A stretch of DNA of 64,000 nucleotides from Prochlorococcus sp. AG-418-C09 (GTDB lineage: Bacteria > Cyanobacteriota > Cyanobacteriia > PCC-6307 > Cyanobiaceae): NCBI GenBank assembly GCA_003214355.1, contig QCLS01000001.1, forward strand, positions 124,001 through 188,000, in the 5' to 3' direction. The translations under genes were made by a program, and so were the position numbers. The notes beneath the pieces were generated by a model, which saw only the letters and a program-made list of their open reading frames with translations, was not told where the DNA came from and searched no databases. This document shows, one piece after another, positions 39,415 through 49,041 of the stretch; position 1 is the first letter of the stretch; the number at the start of each line of letters is the position of its first letter.

Positions 39415-40800
39415 ATGAAACAAAAATCTAGATTAGAAAAAGATAGTTTAGGTACTGTTGAAGTGCCAGGCACTGCCTTATGGGGGGCGCAAACACAAAG
39501 ATCTATCGAGAACTTCAGTGTAGGGCAAGAATTAATACCTTTAAATTTAATCTATTCAATTACATTAATAAAAAAAGCGGCTGCTATAGCAAACTATAAT
39601 TTAGGGATAATTCCTAAAGATAAAAAAGAGCTTATTATCTTTAGTTGTGAAGAAATTCTCAATGGTTACCATGACAATCAATTTCCTTTAAAAGTTTGGC
39701 AAACTGGCAGTGGGACTCAAACAAATATGAATGTCAATGAAGTAATTTCTAATATCGCATGCTTAAAATCAAATTCAAAACTTGGTGACCAGAAGCCATT
39801 ACATCCTAATGATGATGTTAATAAATCTCAATCAACAAATGATACCTTTCCAGCCGCTATCCAAATTAGTGTAGTTAGTGATATTAATAAAAAACTAATC
39901 CCATCAATAGAAAAACTAAGTAAAGCATTTGAGGAGAAAATGTATAAATGGGATAAGATAATTAAGATAGGAAGAACACATTTTCAAGATGCTGTACCAA
40001 TATCATTAGGTCAAGAAATATCTGCATGGGCGAAGCAAATTGAAGATGCCAAGAAATCTATCAAATCAAATCTAAATGAATTATATTTTCTACCAATAGG
40101 TGGTACTGCTGTTGGTAATGGGATTAACTGTCCAAAAAACTTTAACCATGAAGTATCAAAAATAATTGCGAATGAAACAAAGCTACCTTTCATAGAATCA
40201 AAAAATAATTTTGCTTTAATGGCTTCTCATGATCGTTTAGCAAATTTAATGAGTTCATTAAAGATTTTAGCTTGTTCATTATTTAAGATTTCAAATGATA
40301 TTAAAATATTATCTTCTGGACCTAGATCAGGTATTTATGAATTAATAATTCCTTCAAATGAGCCTGGAAGTTCTATTATGCCAGGCAAAGTAAATCCTAC
40401 TCAATGTGAAGCATTATCAATGATATGTGCTCAAGTCATGGGATTTGAATGCGCAGTGTCTATTGCTAATTCTAGTGGTACATTACAAATGAATGAATAC
40501 AAACCTCTTATAGGATTTAATCTCATAAATACCGTGAATTTATTAAATGAGGCAATAAATAATTTTAGATTAAAATTAGTTGAAGGTATGGAACCAAATT
40601 ACAAAAACATAAAATCGAACTTAGAAAACTCATTAATGTTAATTACTGCTTTAGTGCCAGAAATTGGTTATGAAAAATCGGCTGAAATTGCAAAATATGC
40701 CTTCAAAGAATCAATTAGCTTAAAAGAAGCCAATTTAAAATTAGGTTTCCTTAGCGAGGAAAAATTTAATCAATTAATAAGAACTGAGAATATGATCTAA
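39415..40800 (+). CDS. fumC: Fumarate hydratase, class II
   Basis: The 461-aa tetrameric enzyme hydrates fumarate to malate. It shows SGTQTNMNVNEVISN, the second site THFQDAVPISLGQE, and the signature GSSIMPGKVNPTQCE. In a cyanobacterium with an interrupted TCA cycle it recycles fumarate from the purine and arginine routes, which fits its place after purB. The start ATG is at 39415. Its stop overlaps the convergent helicase stop by 3 nt within CTAA. Confidence 0.95.
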   Translation: MKQKSRLEKDSLGTVEVPGTALWGAQTQRSIENFSVGQELIPLNLIYSITLIKKAAAIANYNLGIIPKDKKELIIFSCEEILNGYHDNQFPLKVWQTGSGTQTNMNVNEVISNIACLKSNSKLGDQKPLHPNDDVNKSQSTNDTFPAAIQISVVSDINKKLIPSIEKLSKAFEEKMYKWDKIIKIGRTHFQDAVPISLGQEISAWAKQIEDAKKSIKSNLNELYFLPIGGTAVGNGINCPKNFNHEVSKIIANETKLPFIESKNNFALMASHDRLANLMSSLKILACSLFKISNDIKILSSGPRSGIYELIIPSNEPGSSIMPGKVNPTQCEALSMICAQVMGFECAVSIANSSGTLQMNEYKPLIGFNLINTVNLLNEAINNFRLKLVEGMEPNYKNIKSNLENSLMLITALVPEIGYEKSAEIAKYAFKESISLKEANLKLGFLSEEKFNQLIRTENMI

Positions 40801-43529
40801 CTCTGATTATCAACCCTTTTTGTAGCAGGATTTATTTCATCGTTTTCATTCTTACTTAATAAATCATAAGATTCAGAAACAGGAAATCTATTTATAGATT
40901 TCAATACTTTTTGAATTTTCTTTTTAAGTTTATTACTTACTCCTGGACAATATTGCACTTGAGATAAAATATCAATTGTTCGCCTGAAAATCCTTACAAT
41001 ATCCCCTTCATCTAAAGATGTATTGAAAACTAATTCTCTCCACTTCTTACCTTTTGACCATTCTGAAACTAGACCTGTTAATTCTTTTTCTAAATAAACT
41101 GGGCAATCGACTAAATATTTATTCTGTTGGGAGGTTATTAATTTCCTCAAAACATCTAACTCTAAAAAGGTTTCATTAATTTTTACGGACGGTAAATAAT
41201 TACACCATAAATCAGGTCTGCGGGTTTCGACAGAAATAGCTTGAATAATAGATGCTATTTCATGCCCCTCCAAGTCATCCAAATAGCCACTAAGAATAAC
41301 CATACCAACCCACAAATTATTTTCAGTCCTTAATGACATCAAAGAATTGCCCATTTCTGTTAATTCAAGATTATTTAAGCAGCCAAAATGATTAAGAATC
41401 TTTATTAAATCAGTAAATTTCTTCCAATTATAATTTTCTTTTAAAATTAATAATCTATTCCTCTCATTTATTTCTTTTTCAATTTCAATTATTTTTTTTC
41501 TGCACTTCTTTAATTTCTTAAAGTCACCAAAATGATGAGCAGGGTGCTTATTAATTTCTATTTCTAGATTATTTATAATTTCTTTTTGAGTAACTACTTC
41601 GCTAGCTAAATCATATTGAGGAGTACTTAAATCATTAATCTTCGATATTTCTGCTATTTTGTTAGAAGTAACTTTGGAGCTTATTTCACCACGAAAGACT
41701 TCTCCCAAAAATCTCATCTCAGGCTCTACTAATTCTGAAATATCCAAAACTTCAATATCAGGAAAAATATTAACCACAAGATTAGGTTTAATTAAAATAA
41801 ATAAATTATCTATAGTCAGGCAAATTAACCCTGTCAACTTTTCAGCAATATATGTTTTTTTATAAATTATTGCAGGAATTATCCTTCTGTTAATTTGAGG
41901 GGCTTTAATAGATATAAAGCTGCCATTTTTTAGAAACTGCAATGCATGACTAATTTCTTCTGCAAGCTTTATAGAAGCTTGTTTTTCTAAAATTCTTAGT
42001 AATCTTCTCTCCTCTTTTAAACGTCCAGTTAATTTCTCATATGATTCAAAATCTTTCCATGCAATATTATGCGTAAGTTCATTTAGTCTAATCAATTCTT
42101 TTTGGAGACCACCAATATTTACATTTTCTGTAGAAGATTCTTCTGAATAAATAAAACTACCAAAACTTCTTTTTATCAATTCCTTTGACTTTTCTATATC
42201 GTAGTTTTGTAGCAGATTAAGAACCATGCCATAACTTGGAGTGAATTGACTTATTAGCGGATTTGGCTTACTTATAGCTAATAAACTGGCTTCATTTGCT
42301 CCTTCAAATCTATTCTGCACCGCAACAACAAAACCTTGTATATCTTTTCCTCTCCTACCTGCCCTTCCTGACATTTGTAAGAATTCACTACTAAATAATA
42401 ATCTATGTCCTTCCTCAGACCTTTTAGAAAGTGAGGAAATAACAGTTGTTCGCGCTGGCATATTAATTCCTGCAGCTAGTGTTTCTGTTGCAAAAACAAC
42501 TTTTATCAATCCTTCCTGGAATAAGTCTTCTATAACTTCTTTCCATGCAGGAAGTAATCCTGCATGATGAGAAGCTATGCCTCTCTTAAGTGCATCGAAA
42601 TGTTGTTTATCTTTTACACCTTCCTTATTATTCTTAATATATCTTTCCAGTCTTTTCTGAATTAAATTTGACTCATAATAAGTGACTAGAGATAAGTCTT
42701 TGATATTTTCAATAGCCCTTTCACAACCTTTTCTACTAAAAATAAAATATATTGCCGGCAACATTTTTCTTTCCGCAAGTTTAGATACAACAAAAGAAAT
42801 CGAAGGTGCTTTAGGTTGCTGAATCTTTCCATTTCTATTTTTTCTATTTTGACCTTTTGGAGCTCTCCAGACTTTACAGTTAGGATGGATCCCATTCCCT
42901 TTATCATTGAGTAAAGGATGCAATCCTTTTGCACTACAAAATAGAAATTCAAGAGGTACAGGCCTCTCTTCACTGGTAATTAATTCTGTTGGTCCATGAA
43001 CAGTATTAATCCAATTTCTTAACTGAACAGAATTTGATATTGTTGCTGATAAAGCTATAATTTGCGTCCTACTAGGGCAATGGATAATTGTTTCTTCCCA
43101 TACTGTTCCTCTTTGTGGGTCATTCATATAATGGCACTCATCGAGAACAACTGATTCTAGATTCAGTAAGGGATCGTCAGATTCATCGAATTCACCATAA
43201 AGCATATTTCTAAAAATCTCAGTTGTCATAACTAAGATAGGTGCCTCTCTATTAATAGTTACATCCCCGGTCAGTAATCCAACCTTTTCTGTACCAAAAT
43301 GAAGAGAGAAGTCTCTAAATTTCTGATTAGATAGAGCTTTTAAGGGAGTTGTATAAAATACTCTACTTTCATGTAATAAAGCTCTATAAATAGCAAACTC
43401 TCCTAAAAGGGTTTTGCCAGAACCTGTTGGAGCAGTAAGTACAATAGAATTACCGCTATTTATAGCTTTAATTGCTTCCAATTGAAATTCATCCAGAGGA
43501 AATGGAAAAAGGGACTCCGGATCAAGCAA
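40797..43529 (-). CDS. Ski2/Mtr4-like DEAD/DEAH RNA helicase
   Basis: The 910-aa superfamily-2 helicase shows motif I TAPTGSGKTLLGEF, motif II VLDECHYMND, motif III ALSATISN, motif IV-V ATETLAAGINMPART and motif VI QMSGRAGRRGKD. The C-terminal half (about 470-910) has a KOW/beta region and a DSHCT-like helical bundle. This resembles the Ski2/Mtr4 RNA helicases in cyanobacteria, whose role is thought to be RNA turnover or processing. The start is TTG at 43529; the open frame extends only about 40 nt more with no ATG. It converges with fumC. Confidence 0.9.
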   Translation of the reverse strand: MLDPESLFPFPLDEFQLEAIKAINSGNSIVLTAPTGSGKTLLGEFAIYRALLHESRVFYTTPLKALSNQKFRDFSLHFGTEKVGLLTGDVTINREAPILVMTTEIFRNMLYGEFDESDDPLLNLESVVLDECHYMNDPQRGTVWEETIIHCPSRTQIIALSATISNSVQLRNWINTVHGPTELITSEERPVPLEFLFCSAKGLHPLLNDKGNGIHPNCKVWRAPKGQNRKNRNGKIQQPKAPSISFVVSKLAERKMLPAIYFIFSRKGCERAIENIKDLSLVTYYESNLIQKRLERYIKNNKEGVKDKQHFDALKRGIASHHAGLLPAWKEVIEDLFQEGLIKVVFATETLAAGINMPARTTVISSLSKRSEEGHRLLFSSEFLQMSGRAGRRGKDIQGFVVAVQNRFEGANEASLLAISKPNPLISQFTPSYGMVLNLLQNYDIEKSKELIKRSFGSFIYSEESSTENVNIGGLQKELIRLNELTHNIAWKDFESYEKLTGRLKEERRLLRILEKQASIKLAEEISHALQFLKNGSFISIKAPQINRRIIPAIIYKKTYIAEKLTGLICLTIDNLFILIKPNLVVNIFPDIEVLDISELVEPEMRFLGEVFRGEISSKVTSNKIAEISKINDLSTPQYDLASEVVTQKEIINNLEIEINKHPAHHFGDFKKLKKCRKKIIEIEKEINERNRLLILKENYNWKKFTDLIKILNHFGCLNNLELTEMGNSLMSLRTENNLWVGMVILSGYLDDLEGHEIASIIQAISVETRRPDLWCNYLPSVKINETFLELDVLRKLITSQQNKYLVDCPVYLEKELTGLVSEWSKGKKWRELVFNTSLDEGDIVRIFRRTIDILSQVQYCPGVSNKLKKKIQKVLKSINRFPVSESYDLLSKNENDEINPATKRVDNQS

Positions 43530-43667
43530 TAGTTCTGAGTGAGATGAGGATGAGTTGACTTCTTGAGATATGATCTAATTAGATATTAATAAACCGCATA
43601 ATTATCTTGCAAACTTTTCTTTTAAATCTAGACCTTTCAAATAAAAAGCAATCAAGAAAAACAAAAG

Positions 43668-44798
43668 ATGTCTAATATGAAAATACCTAAAAACAGAATA
43701 AGAAGGTTACGTACTTTTGCCCTTGGCAAAGGGGAATGTGAATTTACTATTGAGAATCATAAAAATCTGATAGATTTATGCAGCAATGATTATTTCGGAT
43801 TAAGTAGAGATATAGATATTATCAATGCGGCTTATGAAACAAGTATATTAGAAGGTTTAGGATCAGGAAGCTCAAGATTCATTAGTGGAACAAGGCCAGT
43901 ACATAAATCACTAGAGAAAAGACTATGCGAGTGGCTTGGGTATGATTATGTTCTCTTATTCCCAAGTGGTTTCCAGGCAAATATTGCAGCAGTTCAGGGG
44001 TTGGTTGATAGAAATAGTCTAGTTATTGCCGATAAACTGATACACAATTCTCTTTTAACAGGTGTGAGCGCATCAGGGGCAAAACTAATAAGATTTTTGC
44101 ATAATGACCCAATAGACCTTGAATATAAATTAGCTAAGTTTTCTGATAGTAAGAAATCCATACTAGTTATAATTGAATCAATTTACAGCATGGAGGGGAC
44201 TCTTGCTCCTTTAAAAGAAATTATAGAAATTTGCAAAAAACATAATGCAAGATTATTAGTTGATGAAGCACATGCATTAGGAATATTAGGTCCCAGTGGA
44301 AAAGGCTTATGTCATCAATTTTCAGAAAATATCACAATGATTAGTGGTACATTTGGGAAATCATTTGGCAGTGGCGGAGCTTTTCTGGCTTGCAAAAAAG
44401 TAATTGGGGAAAAATTAATACAAACCAGTAATCCTTTCAGATATACAACTGCTTTATCTCCCTCCCTAACTGCGGGCGCACTTAAAGCTCTTGATAAAAT
44501 TGAGCATAATAACTGGGGCAAAGAAATATTGGACTTATCAAAGAAATGGAGAGAAGAAATTAAGAAGATTGGAAAGTATAAGATTCAAGGTGAGTATCAC
44601 ATTTTATCAATTATGATTGGAGATGAAAATGAAACTATGCGCTTACAACAACATCTAGAAGAAAAAGGATTTTTAGCTATTGCGATTAGGCCCCCAACTG
44701 TACAAATTGGCAAATCCAGAATAAGAATCACTATACGAAAGACCTTAACAGGAAAAATACTTAAGAAATTCATTGAGGCACTTCGATCATATAAATGA
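43668..44798 (+). CDS. bioF: 8-amino-7-oxononanoate synthase
   Basis: The 376-aa PLP enzyme joins pimeloyl-ACP to alanine in the first committed step of the biotin ring. Markers are LCSNDYFGLSRD, SSRFISGTRPVHKSLE, VDEAHALGILGPSGKG and the PLP-lysine motif GTFGKSFGSGGAF. It is the first gene of the bio operon. Its TGA overlaps the ATG of the following gene (ATGA). Length is slightly short but within family range. Confidence 0.95.
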   Translation: MSNMKIPKNRIRRLRTFALGKGECEFTIENHKNLIDLCSNDYFGLSRDIDIINAAYETSILEGLGSGSSRFISGTRPVHKSLEKRLCEWLGYDYVLLFPSGFQANIAAVQGLVDRNSLVIADKLIHNSLLTGVSASGAKLIRFLHNDPIDLEYKLAKFSDSKKSILVIIESIYSMEGTLAPLKEIIEICKKHNARLLVDEAHALGILGPSGKGLCHQFSENITMISGTFGKSFGSGGAFLACKKVIGEKLIQTSNPFRYTTALSPSLTAGALKALDKIEHNNWGKEILDLSKKWREEIKKIGKYKIQGEYHILSIMIGDENETMRLQQHLEEKGFLAIAIRPPTVQIGKSRIRITIRKTLTGKILKKFIEALRSYK

Positions 44799-45511
44799 AT
44801 CAAATTATTACACAACATGGATGGGGATTTGATAGTCAGATTTGGTGTGAGAGTAAAAATCAATTCAATAAGAACGGTTGGTTATGGCAAGATAATGAAA
44901 GAGGTTATTTCAACAAAAGCTCAAAATCCTCTAAATGGTTTAAGGGAAATAGCAAGCAAAATATAAGAATGGCTATTTGCCATTCTTTAGGTACTCATTT
45001 AATTGGAAGTGATACTTTATTGGAAGCGACGCATGCTGTTTTGATAAATACTTTTTTTAACTTCATACCTAAGAATCCGCAGACCAAAAAATTGACCATA
45101 AAAGCACTTAATAGAATGAGAAAGAAAATACAAAATGATGACTGTCAGACAATGATTGAGGAATTCATCAGGAAATCATACTCTCCTAATTGTTTGGATT
45201 TTACTTTTAATAATTTATTAAATATTAATCTGAACTTAATTAACCGATCAGTCTTGTTAAATGACTTTGATAAACTTTTTATTAATTATAAACCTAAGAA
45301 ACTATTCTCAGATAATATCAATTTATTAATTCTGAAATCAGAAAAAGATATGATCCTCCAAAAAGAAGCTTCAAATGACTTTATCAAGATGCTTGCGCAA
45401 AATGAAATTAGTAAAATTAAAATAATTAAATTAGAACATCAAGGTCACATAACAACCAAAATAGAATTATATGAAATCGTTCAGAATTGGCTAAATGAAT
45501 TACATGAATAA
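44795..45511 (+). CDS. bioK: Alpha/beta hydrolase in bio operon, BioK-like
   Basis: The 238-aa protein has an alpha/beta hydrolase pattern: QHGWGFDSQIW after the first strand, the nucleophile elbow AICHSLGTHLIG (Ser in CHSLG), an acid in LKSEKDM, and a late histidine in EHQGHITTK. Biotin synthesis needs an esterase that frees pimeloyl-ACP from its methyl ester. BioH, BioG and BioK are alternative enzymes, and BioK was described for Synechococcus and Prochlorococcus. The placement between bioF and bioC strongly supports this role. The exact symbol is by context. Confidence 0.72.
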   Translation: MNQIITQHGWGFDSQIWCESKNQFNKNGWLWQDNERGYFNKSSKSSKWFKGNSKQNIRMAICHSLGTHLIGSDTLLEATHAVLINTFFNFIPKNPQTKKLTIKALNRMRKKIQNDDCQTMIEEFIRKSYSPNCLDFTFNNLLNINLNLINRSVLLNDFDKLFINYKPKKLFSDNINLLILKSEKDMILQKEASNDFIKMLAQNEISKIKIIKLEHQGHITTKIELYEIVQNWLNELHE

Positions 45512-46262
45512 CAATAAGAATTGGAATAAAGAAATAAAAACAAATTTCGATAATGCTGCGAATCATTATTATTATCACTCTTCGATCCAAAAGCATTTTT
45601 GTTATGAAATAATTTTATTAATTGAAAAACTTTCTATCAGAAATGGCGAATGGTTTGATCTTGGATCAGGCATTGGATTTTTAGCTGATGAAATTGAAAA
45701 ACAATTCCCTCAAAAGAATGTTTGCAGAATTGATTTCAGTGAAAAGATGCTTAGTAACAATAAAAAGAATAGTAAAACGATTTTATGGGATTTAAACAAA
45801 GGTCTTCCTATTGAAGCATCAAGATCTACTCTTCTGATATCAAATTTCTGCTTACATTGGTTGATAGAGCCTGAATTAGCTTTAAAAGATTGGTTTTTTA
45901 AATTAGACGAAGGGGGTTTTTTGATTGTTTGTTTACCCACAAGTAATAGTTTTCCAGAGTGGAAATTTACATGTAAAGAAAATGACTTCGAATATAGTGG
46001 ACTCACTTTTCCAGATTCGAATAGTTTAATAAAAGATTTTAAACCCAATCAAATTTACTCTATAAAAACATATAATTATCAGGAAAATTTTAAGAATGTC
46101 TACAAACTCTTTAGGAATATAATAAATATGGGGGCTCATTCTACAAAAAGCAAAAGAAAATCAATTTCAGAATTGAGAGCTATGCAAGATTTATGGCCAA
46201 AGCATAAGCGGAATTCTGTTAATCTAACATGGGAAATTTGTATATTAGTTTTAAGAAAATAA
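45495..46262 (+). CDS. bioC: Malonyl-ACP O-methyltransferase
   Basis: The 255-aa enzyme methylates malonyl-ACP to start pimelate chain growth. The N-terminus has NFDNAANHYYYHSSIQ, and the SAM site is WFDLGSGIGFLADEI with a later LISNFCLHWLIEPELAL, all typical of BioC. The start at 45495 overlaps the BioK-like gene by 17 nt; ATG at 45504 is also possible. The stop overlaps the bioD ATG by one base. Confidence 0.9.
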   Translation: MNYMNNNKNWNKEIKTNFDNAANHYYYHSSIQKHFCYEIILLIEKLSIRNGEWFDLGSGIGFLADEIEKQFPQKNVCRIDFSEKMLSNNKKNSKTILWDLNKGLPIEASRSTLLISNFCLHWLIEPELALKDWFFKLDEGGFLIVCLPTSNSFPEWKFTCKENDFEYSGLTFPDSNSLIKDFKPNQIYSIKTYNYQENFKNVYKLFRNIINMGAHSTKSKRKSISELRAMQDLWPKHKRNSVNLTWEICILVLRK

Positions 46263-46927
46263 TGAGATCAATTTATACTTCCTTTCAATTCATAGTATGC
46301 GGAACCGACACAGATATTGGCAAAACGATAATAAGCGCTTTTTTCGTTAGAGGGTTAAATTCATATTATTGGAAGCCAATTCAAAGTGGTTTAGAAGATG
46401 AAACTGATAGCCAAACTGTTTCCAGATTGAGTAAAATAAGTAAAGAAAAAATAATCCCTGAAGCATATTTATTTAATGAGCCTGTTTCTCCGCATTGGGC
46501 ATCAGAAATAGACAATAAACAAGTCAAAATATCATCTTTAAAATTACCAATTATTAATGATTCACTTGTTTTAGAGACTGCTGGAGGACTAATGGTTCCA
46601 TTAACCCGAGATTACCTGCAAATTGACCAGATTAAAACTTGGGACTTACCTGTAATTTTAGTTTGTAGGAGTTCTCTTGGGACTCTTAATCACACACTAT
46701 TAAGTATCGAGGCTTTAAAAAAACGTAATATTAAAATTTTAGGAATTGTGATAAATGGTAAAAAACATTTAGATAATCCTAGAACTTTGACTGAATTCTC
46801 AGGCCTACCTATAATCGCTGAATTTCCATTGTTAGATAATCTGAATACAAAGGATTTGGATATACTATGGAAAGAATTAAATATAAAAACCAAACTGGAT
46901 TCCATTATTAACCATAAAAGACTATAG
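46262..46927 (+). CDS. bioD: Dethiobiotin synthase
   Basis: The 221-aa enzyme carboxylates diaminopelargonate to form dethiobiotin. The P-loop is VCGTDTDIGKTIIS, KPIQSGLEDETDSQT carries the catalytic lysine, and ETAGGLMVPLTRDYLQ completes the site. The start at ATG 46262 overlaps the bioC TAA (TAATG). An earlier in-frame ATG at 46229 lies inside bioC and is less likely. The bioA gene starts immediately after its stop. Confidence 0.93.
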   Translation: MRSIYTSFQFIVCGTDTDIGKTIISAFFVRGLNSYYWKPIQSGLEDETDSQTVSRLSKISKEKIIPEAYLFNEPVSPHWASEIDNKQVKISSLKLPIINDSLVLETAGGLMVPLTRDYLQIDQIKTWDLPVILVCRSSLGTLNHTLLSIEALKKRNIKILGIVINGKKHLDNPRTLTEFSGLPIIAEFPLLDNLNTKDLDILWKELNIKTKLDSIINHKRL

Positions 46928-48229
46928 ATGAATAATCAATTTTCCAGCAAATTCAAGAATGAATGGCATCCCAATATTTGGCCACCTTTTACACAAATTA
47001 AAAATAATAGACCACAAATAGAAGTTAGCCATGGAAAAGATGCCCTGATTTATACAAAGAATCCAAAGAGAGAATTAATTGATGCCATCAGTAGTTGGTG
47101 GGTAACATTGCATGGCCATAGTAATGAATACATAGCACTTTCTATAGCTCAGCAGGCAAAGAGGTTAGAACAAATTATCTTTGCTGATTTTCTACACCCA
47201 CAAGCTAAGGATTTATCAGAAAGGATAACTAGTATTACAAGATTAGATAGAGTATTCTTCTCAGACAATGGCTCTACAGCAGTAGAAGTGGCTTTAAAGA
47301 TTGCTTACCAGTGGTGGCAAAATCAAGGCAAAGAAAGATATCAAATAATTGCATTTGATGGTGCTTATCATGGTGATACTTTTGGGGCAATGGCTTTAGG
47401 AGAAAGAAATATTTTTAATGCAAGTTTTGATCGTCTGATGTTTCCTGTAAAGCGTGCACCATGGCCATCGACTTGGATTGATGACGATCAGGTTGAACAG
47501 AAAGAAGAAATTGCCATTAACAAACTTGTTGATTTACTACAAACACCAACTGCTGCAGTTATTGTAGAACCAATCCTGCAAGGTGCAGGAGGAATGAATA
47601 TGGTAAGACCAGAATTTATTAATAAAGTTTCTGAAGTCGTGAGGAAGAACAATAGTTTATTAATAGCAGATGAAGTCTTAACTGGCTTTGGTAGATGTGG
47701 GAGCTTATTTGCTTTTCAGAAGGCCAAGATACAGCCAGATATAGTTGCATTATCTAAAGGCTTGACAGGTGGTTTTCTCCCAATGGGACTAACTTTATCT
47801 AAAGAGGAAATTTTCCAATCTTTTATTAGCGATAATCCTGAAAAAACTTTTTGGCATGGTCATAGCTTTACCGCCAACCCTCTTGGATGCGCAGCAGCTA
47901 ATGCTAGTTTAGATCTCTTAGAAAAAGAACCATCAAAGTATCTCTCTTTTGAGGAAAAACATTTATCTCTAATAAATATTCTCCAGAAATCTTCACATAT
48001 AAATAAATTTAGGGTTTGCGGCACTATTTCTGCATTTGATTTGCAGGTAGGGGAAGGCTCTGGCTATATGAATAATATTGGTAAGAAAATTAAATCCAAT
48101 GCAATAGAAAAAGGTTTATTTATTAGACCGTTAGGTAATGTTATTTATTTGATGCCACCACTTTGCATAACAGATAATCAATTACTAAAAAGTTATGAAA
48201 TCATTAAAGAGATCATTGAGGATTCATAG
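46928..48229 (+). CDS. bioA: Adenosylmethionine-8-amino-7-oxononanoate aminotransferase
   Basis: The 433-aa PLP enzyme converts KAPA to DAPA with SAM as amino donor. Motifs include IWPPFTQIKNNRP, SSWWVTLHGHSNEYI, DGAYHGDTFGAMALGERN and the PLP-lysine segment ALSKGLTGGFLPMGLTL. It begins directly after bioD. It completes bioF-bioK-bioC-bioD-bioA; bioB is not in this window. The stop lies 3 nt before the convergent DUF3143 stop. Confidence 0.95.
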   Translation: MNNQFSSKFKNEWHPNIWPPFTQIKNNRPQIEVSHGKDALIYTKNPKRELIDAISSWWVTLHGHSNEYIALSIAQQAKRLEQIIFADFLHPQAKDLSERITSITRLDRVFFSDNGSTAVEVALKIAYQWWQNQGKERYQIIAFDGAYHGDTFGAMALGERNIFNASFDRLMFPVKRAPWPSTWIDDDQVEQKEEIAINKLVDLLQTPTAAVIVEPILQGAGGMNMVRPEFINKVSEVVRKNNSLLIADEVLTGFGRCGSLFAFQKAKIQPDIVALSKGLTGGFLPMGLTLSKEEIFQSFISDNPEKTFWHGHSFTANPLGCAAANASLDLLEKEPSKYLSFEEKHLSLINILQKSSHINKFRVCGTISAFDLQVGEGSGYMNNIGKKIKSNAIEKGLFIRPLGNVIYLMPPLCITDNQLLKSYEIIKEIIEDS

Positions 48230-48232
48230 ATA

Positions 48233-48490
48233 TTAGGGTCCTTGCATGATTGCATTTTCTACATCATCTCTGTTTATACAGTACGAAAATGATCTCTTAA
48301 TAAACTTTCCATTAGAATCCCAGGAGACACTCAAATCTTCTTGTTCAAAGAAGATAATAGCATTCCAATCAGAACCAGCTAGATACCATTTAGAAGGATT
48401 ATCAATATCTTTTCTAGCTCCCAGATTTACCAACCACAACTCTAAAGCTTGCAATGAGTATTGATTAATTGGTTTTTCCTCTGAATACAT
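48233..48490 (-). CDS. DUF3143-family protein, 85 aa
   Basis: The 85-aa product matches the cyanobacterial DUF3143 pattern: INQYSLQALELWLVNLGARKD, PSKWYLAGSDWNAIIFFEQEDLSVSW and RSFSYCINRDDVENAIM. It is soluble and small, of unknown function. It lies 22 nt downstream of the DnaJ-domain gene on the same strand, which suggests an operon. The pair is conserved in my recollection of cyanobacteria, but this cannot be checked here. Confidence 0.82.
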   Translation of the reverse strand: MYSEEKPINQYSLQALELWLVNLGARKDIDNPSKWYLAGSDWNAIIFFEQEDLSVSWDSNGKFIKRSFSYCINRDDVENAIMQGP

Positions 48491-48512
48491 ATTTTAAAAT
48501 TAATTTTGGTTT

Positions 48513-48962
48513 TTATTTGACAAGCCAAACTGGTATTGAGTTCACTTCTCTGCCAGTAAAATTAGCAAACAACAAGAAAAAAACTAAGCTTAAGGAAATA
48601 GTAATTATTAGTAATAGCAAAGAAAACATCTCGCCATTTGAAAAAGGCCTTCTATGTCCAACTTTGTAAGATGATTCTGTATTTTTTTTATCAATTTCAA
48701 GATAATTATTGGAGTCTATTTGATGATTTTCAATATTCTTTAATTTAATATCATGCAAATTTCTAAGATTTGGATTATGTAAATTCTCATAAGCTTCTAA
48801 TACTATTTGCAATTTCAAACTTGCATCATCATGATTAAGAGATGTTGTATCTGGATGAAGTTCTTTTGTCAATTTGCAGAAAGCCTTTCTTAATTCATGA
48901 GAATTAGCTTTTTCATGAACGCCAAGAATCCTATAATAGTTATGTTCAGCTTTCAAAATCAT
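48513..48962 (-). CDS. DnaJ-domain membrane protein, 149 aa
   Basis: Residues about 9-75 form a J-domain: YYRILGVHEKANSHELRKAF and the catalytic HPD in ELHPDTTS. A polar linker is followed by a C-terminal membrane helix (MFSLLLLIITISLSLVFFLLF). It therefore recruits an Hsp70 to a membrane. No zinc or G/F region exists, so it is a type III DnaJ. It may serve the Hsp70-like protein or DnaK. DUF3143 follows in the same transcript; rsmG diverges from it, about 79 nt apart. Confidence 0.85.
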   Translation of the reverse strand: MILKAEHNYYRILGVHEKANSHELRKAFCKLTKELHPDTTSLNHDDASLKLQIVLEAYENLHNPNLRNLHDIKLKNIENHQIDSNNYLEIDKKNTESSYKVGHRRPFSNGEMFSLLLLIITISLSLVFFLLFANFTGREVNSIPVWLVK

Positions 48963-49041
48963 TTCATAATATTCACTATCTTAATCAATTCTATTGAAAT
49001 TGAATCCCTTTATAAAAATAGACACTGAAACCTCTAAGCCA

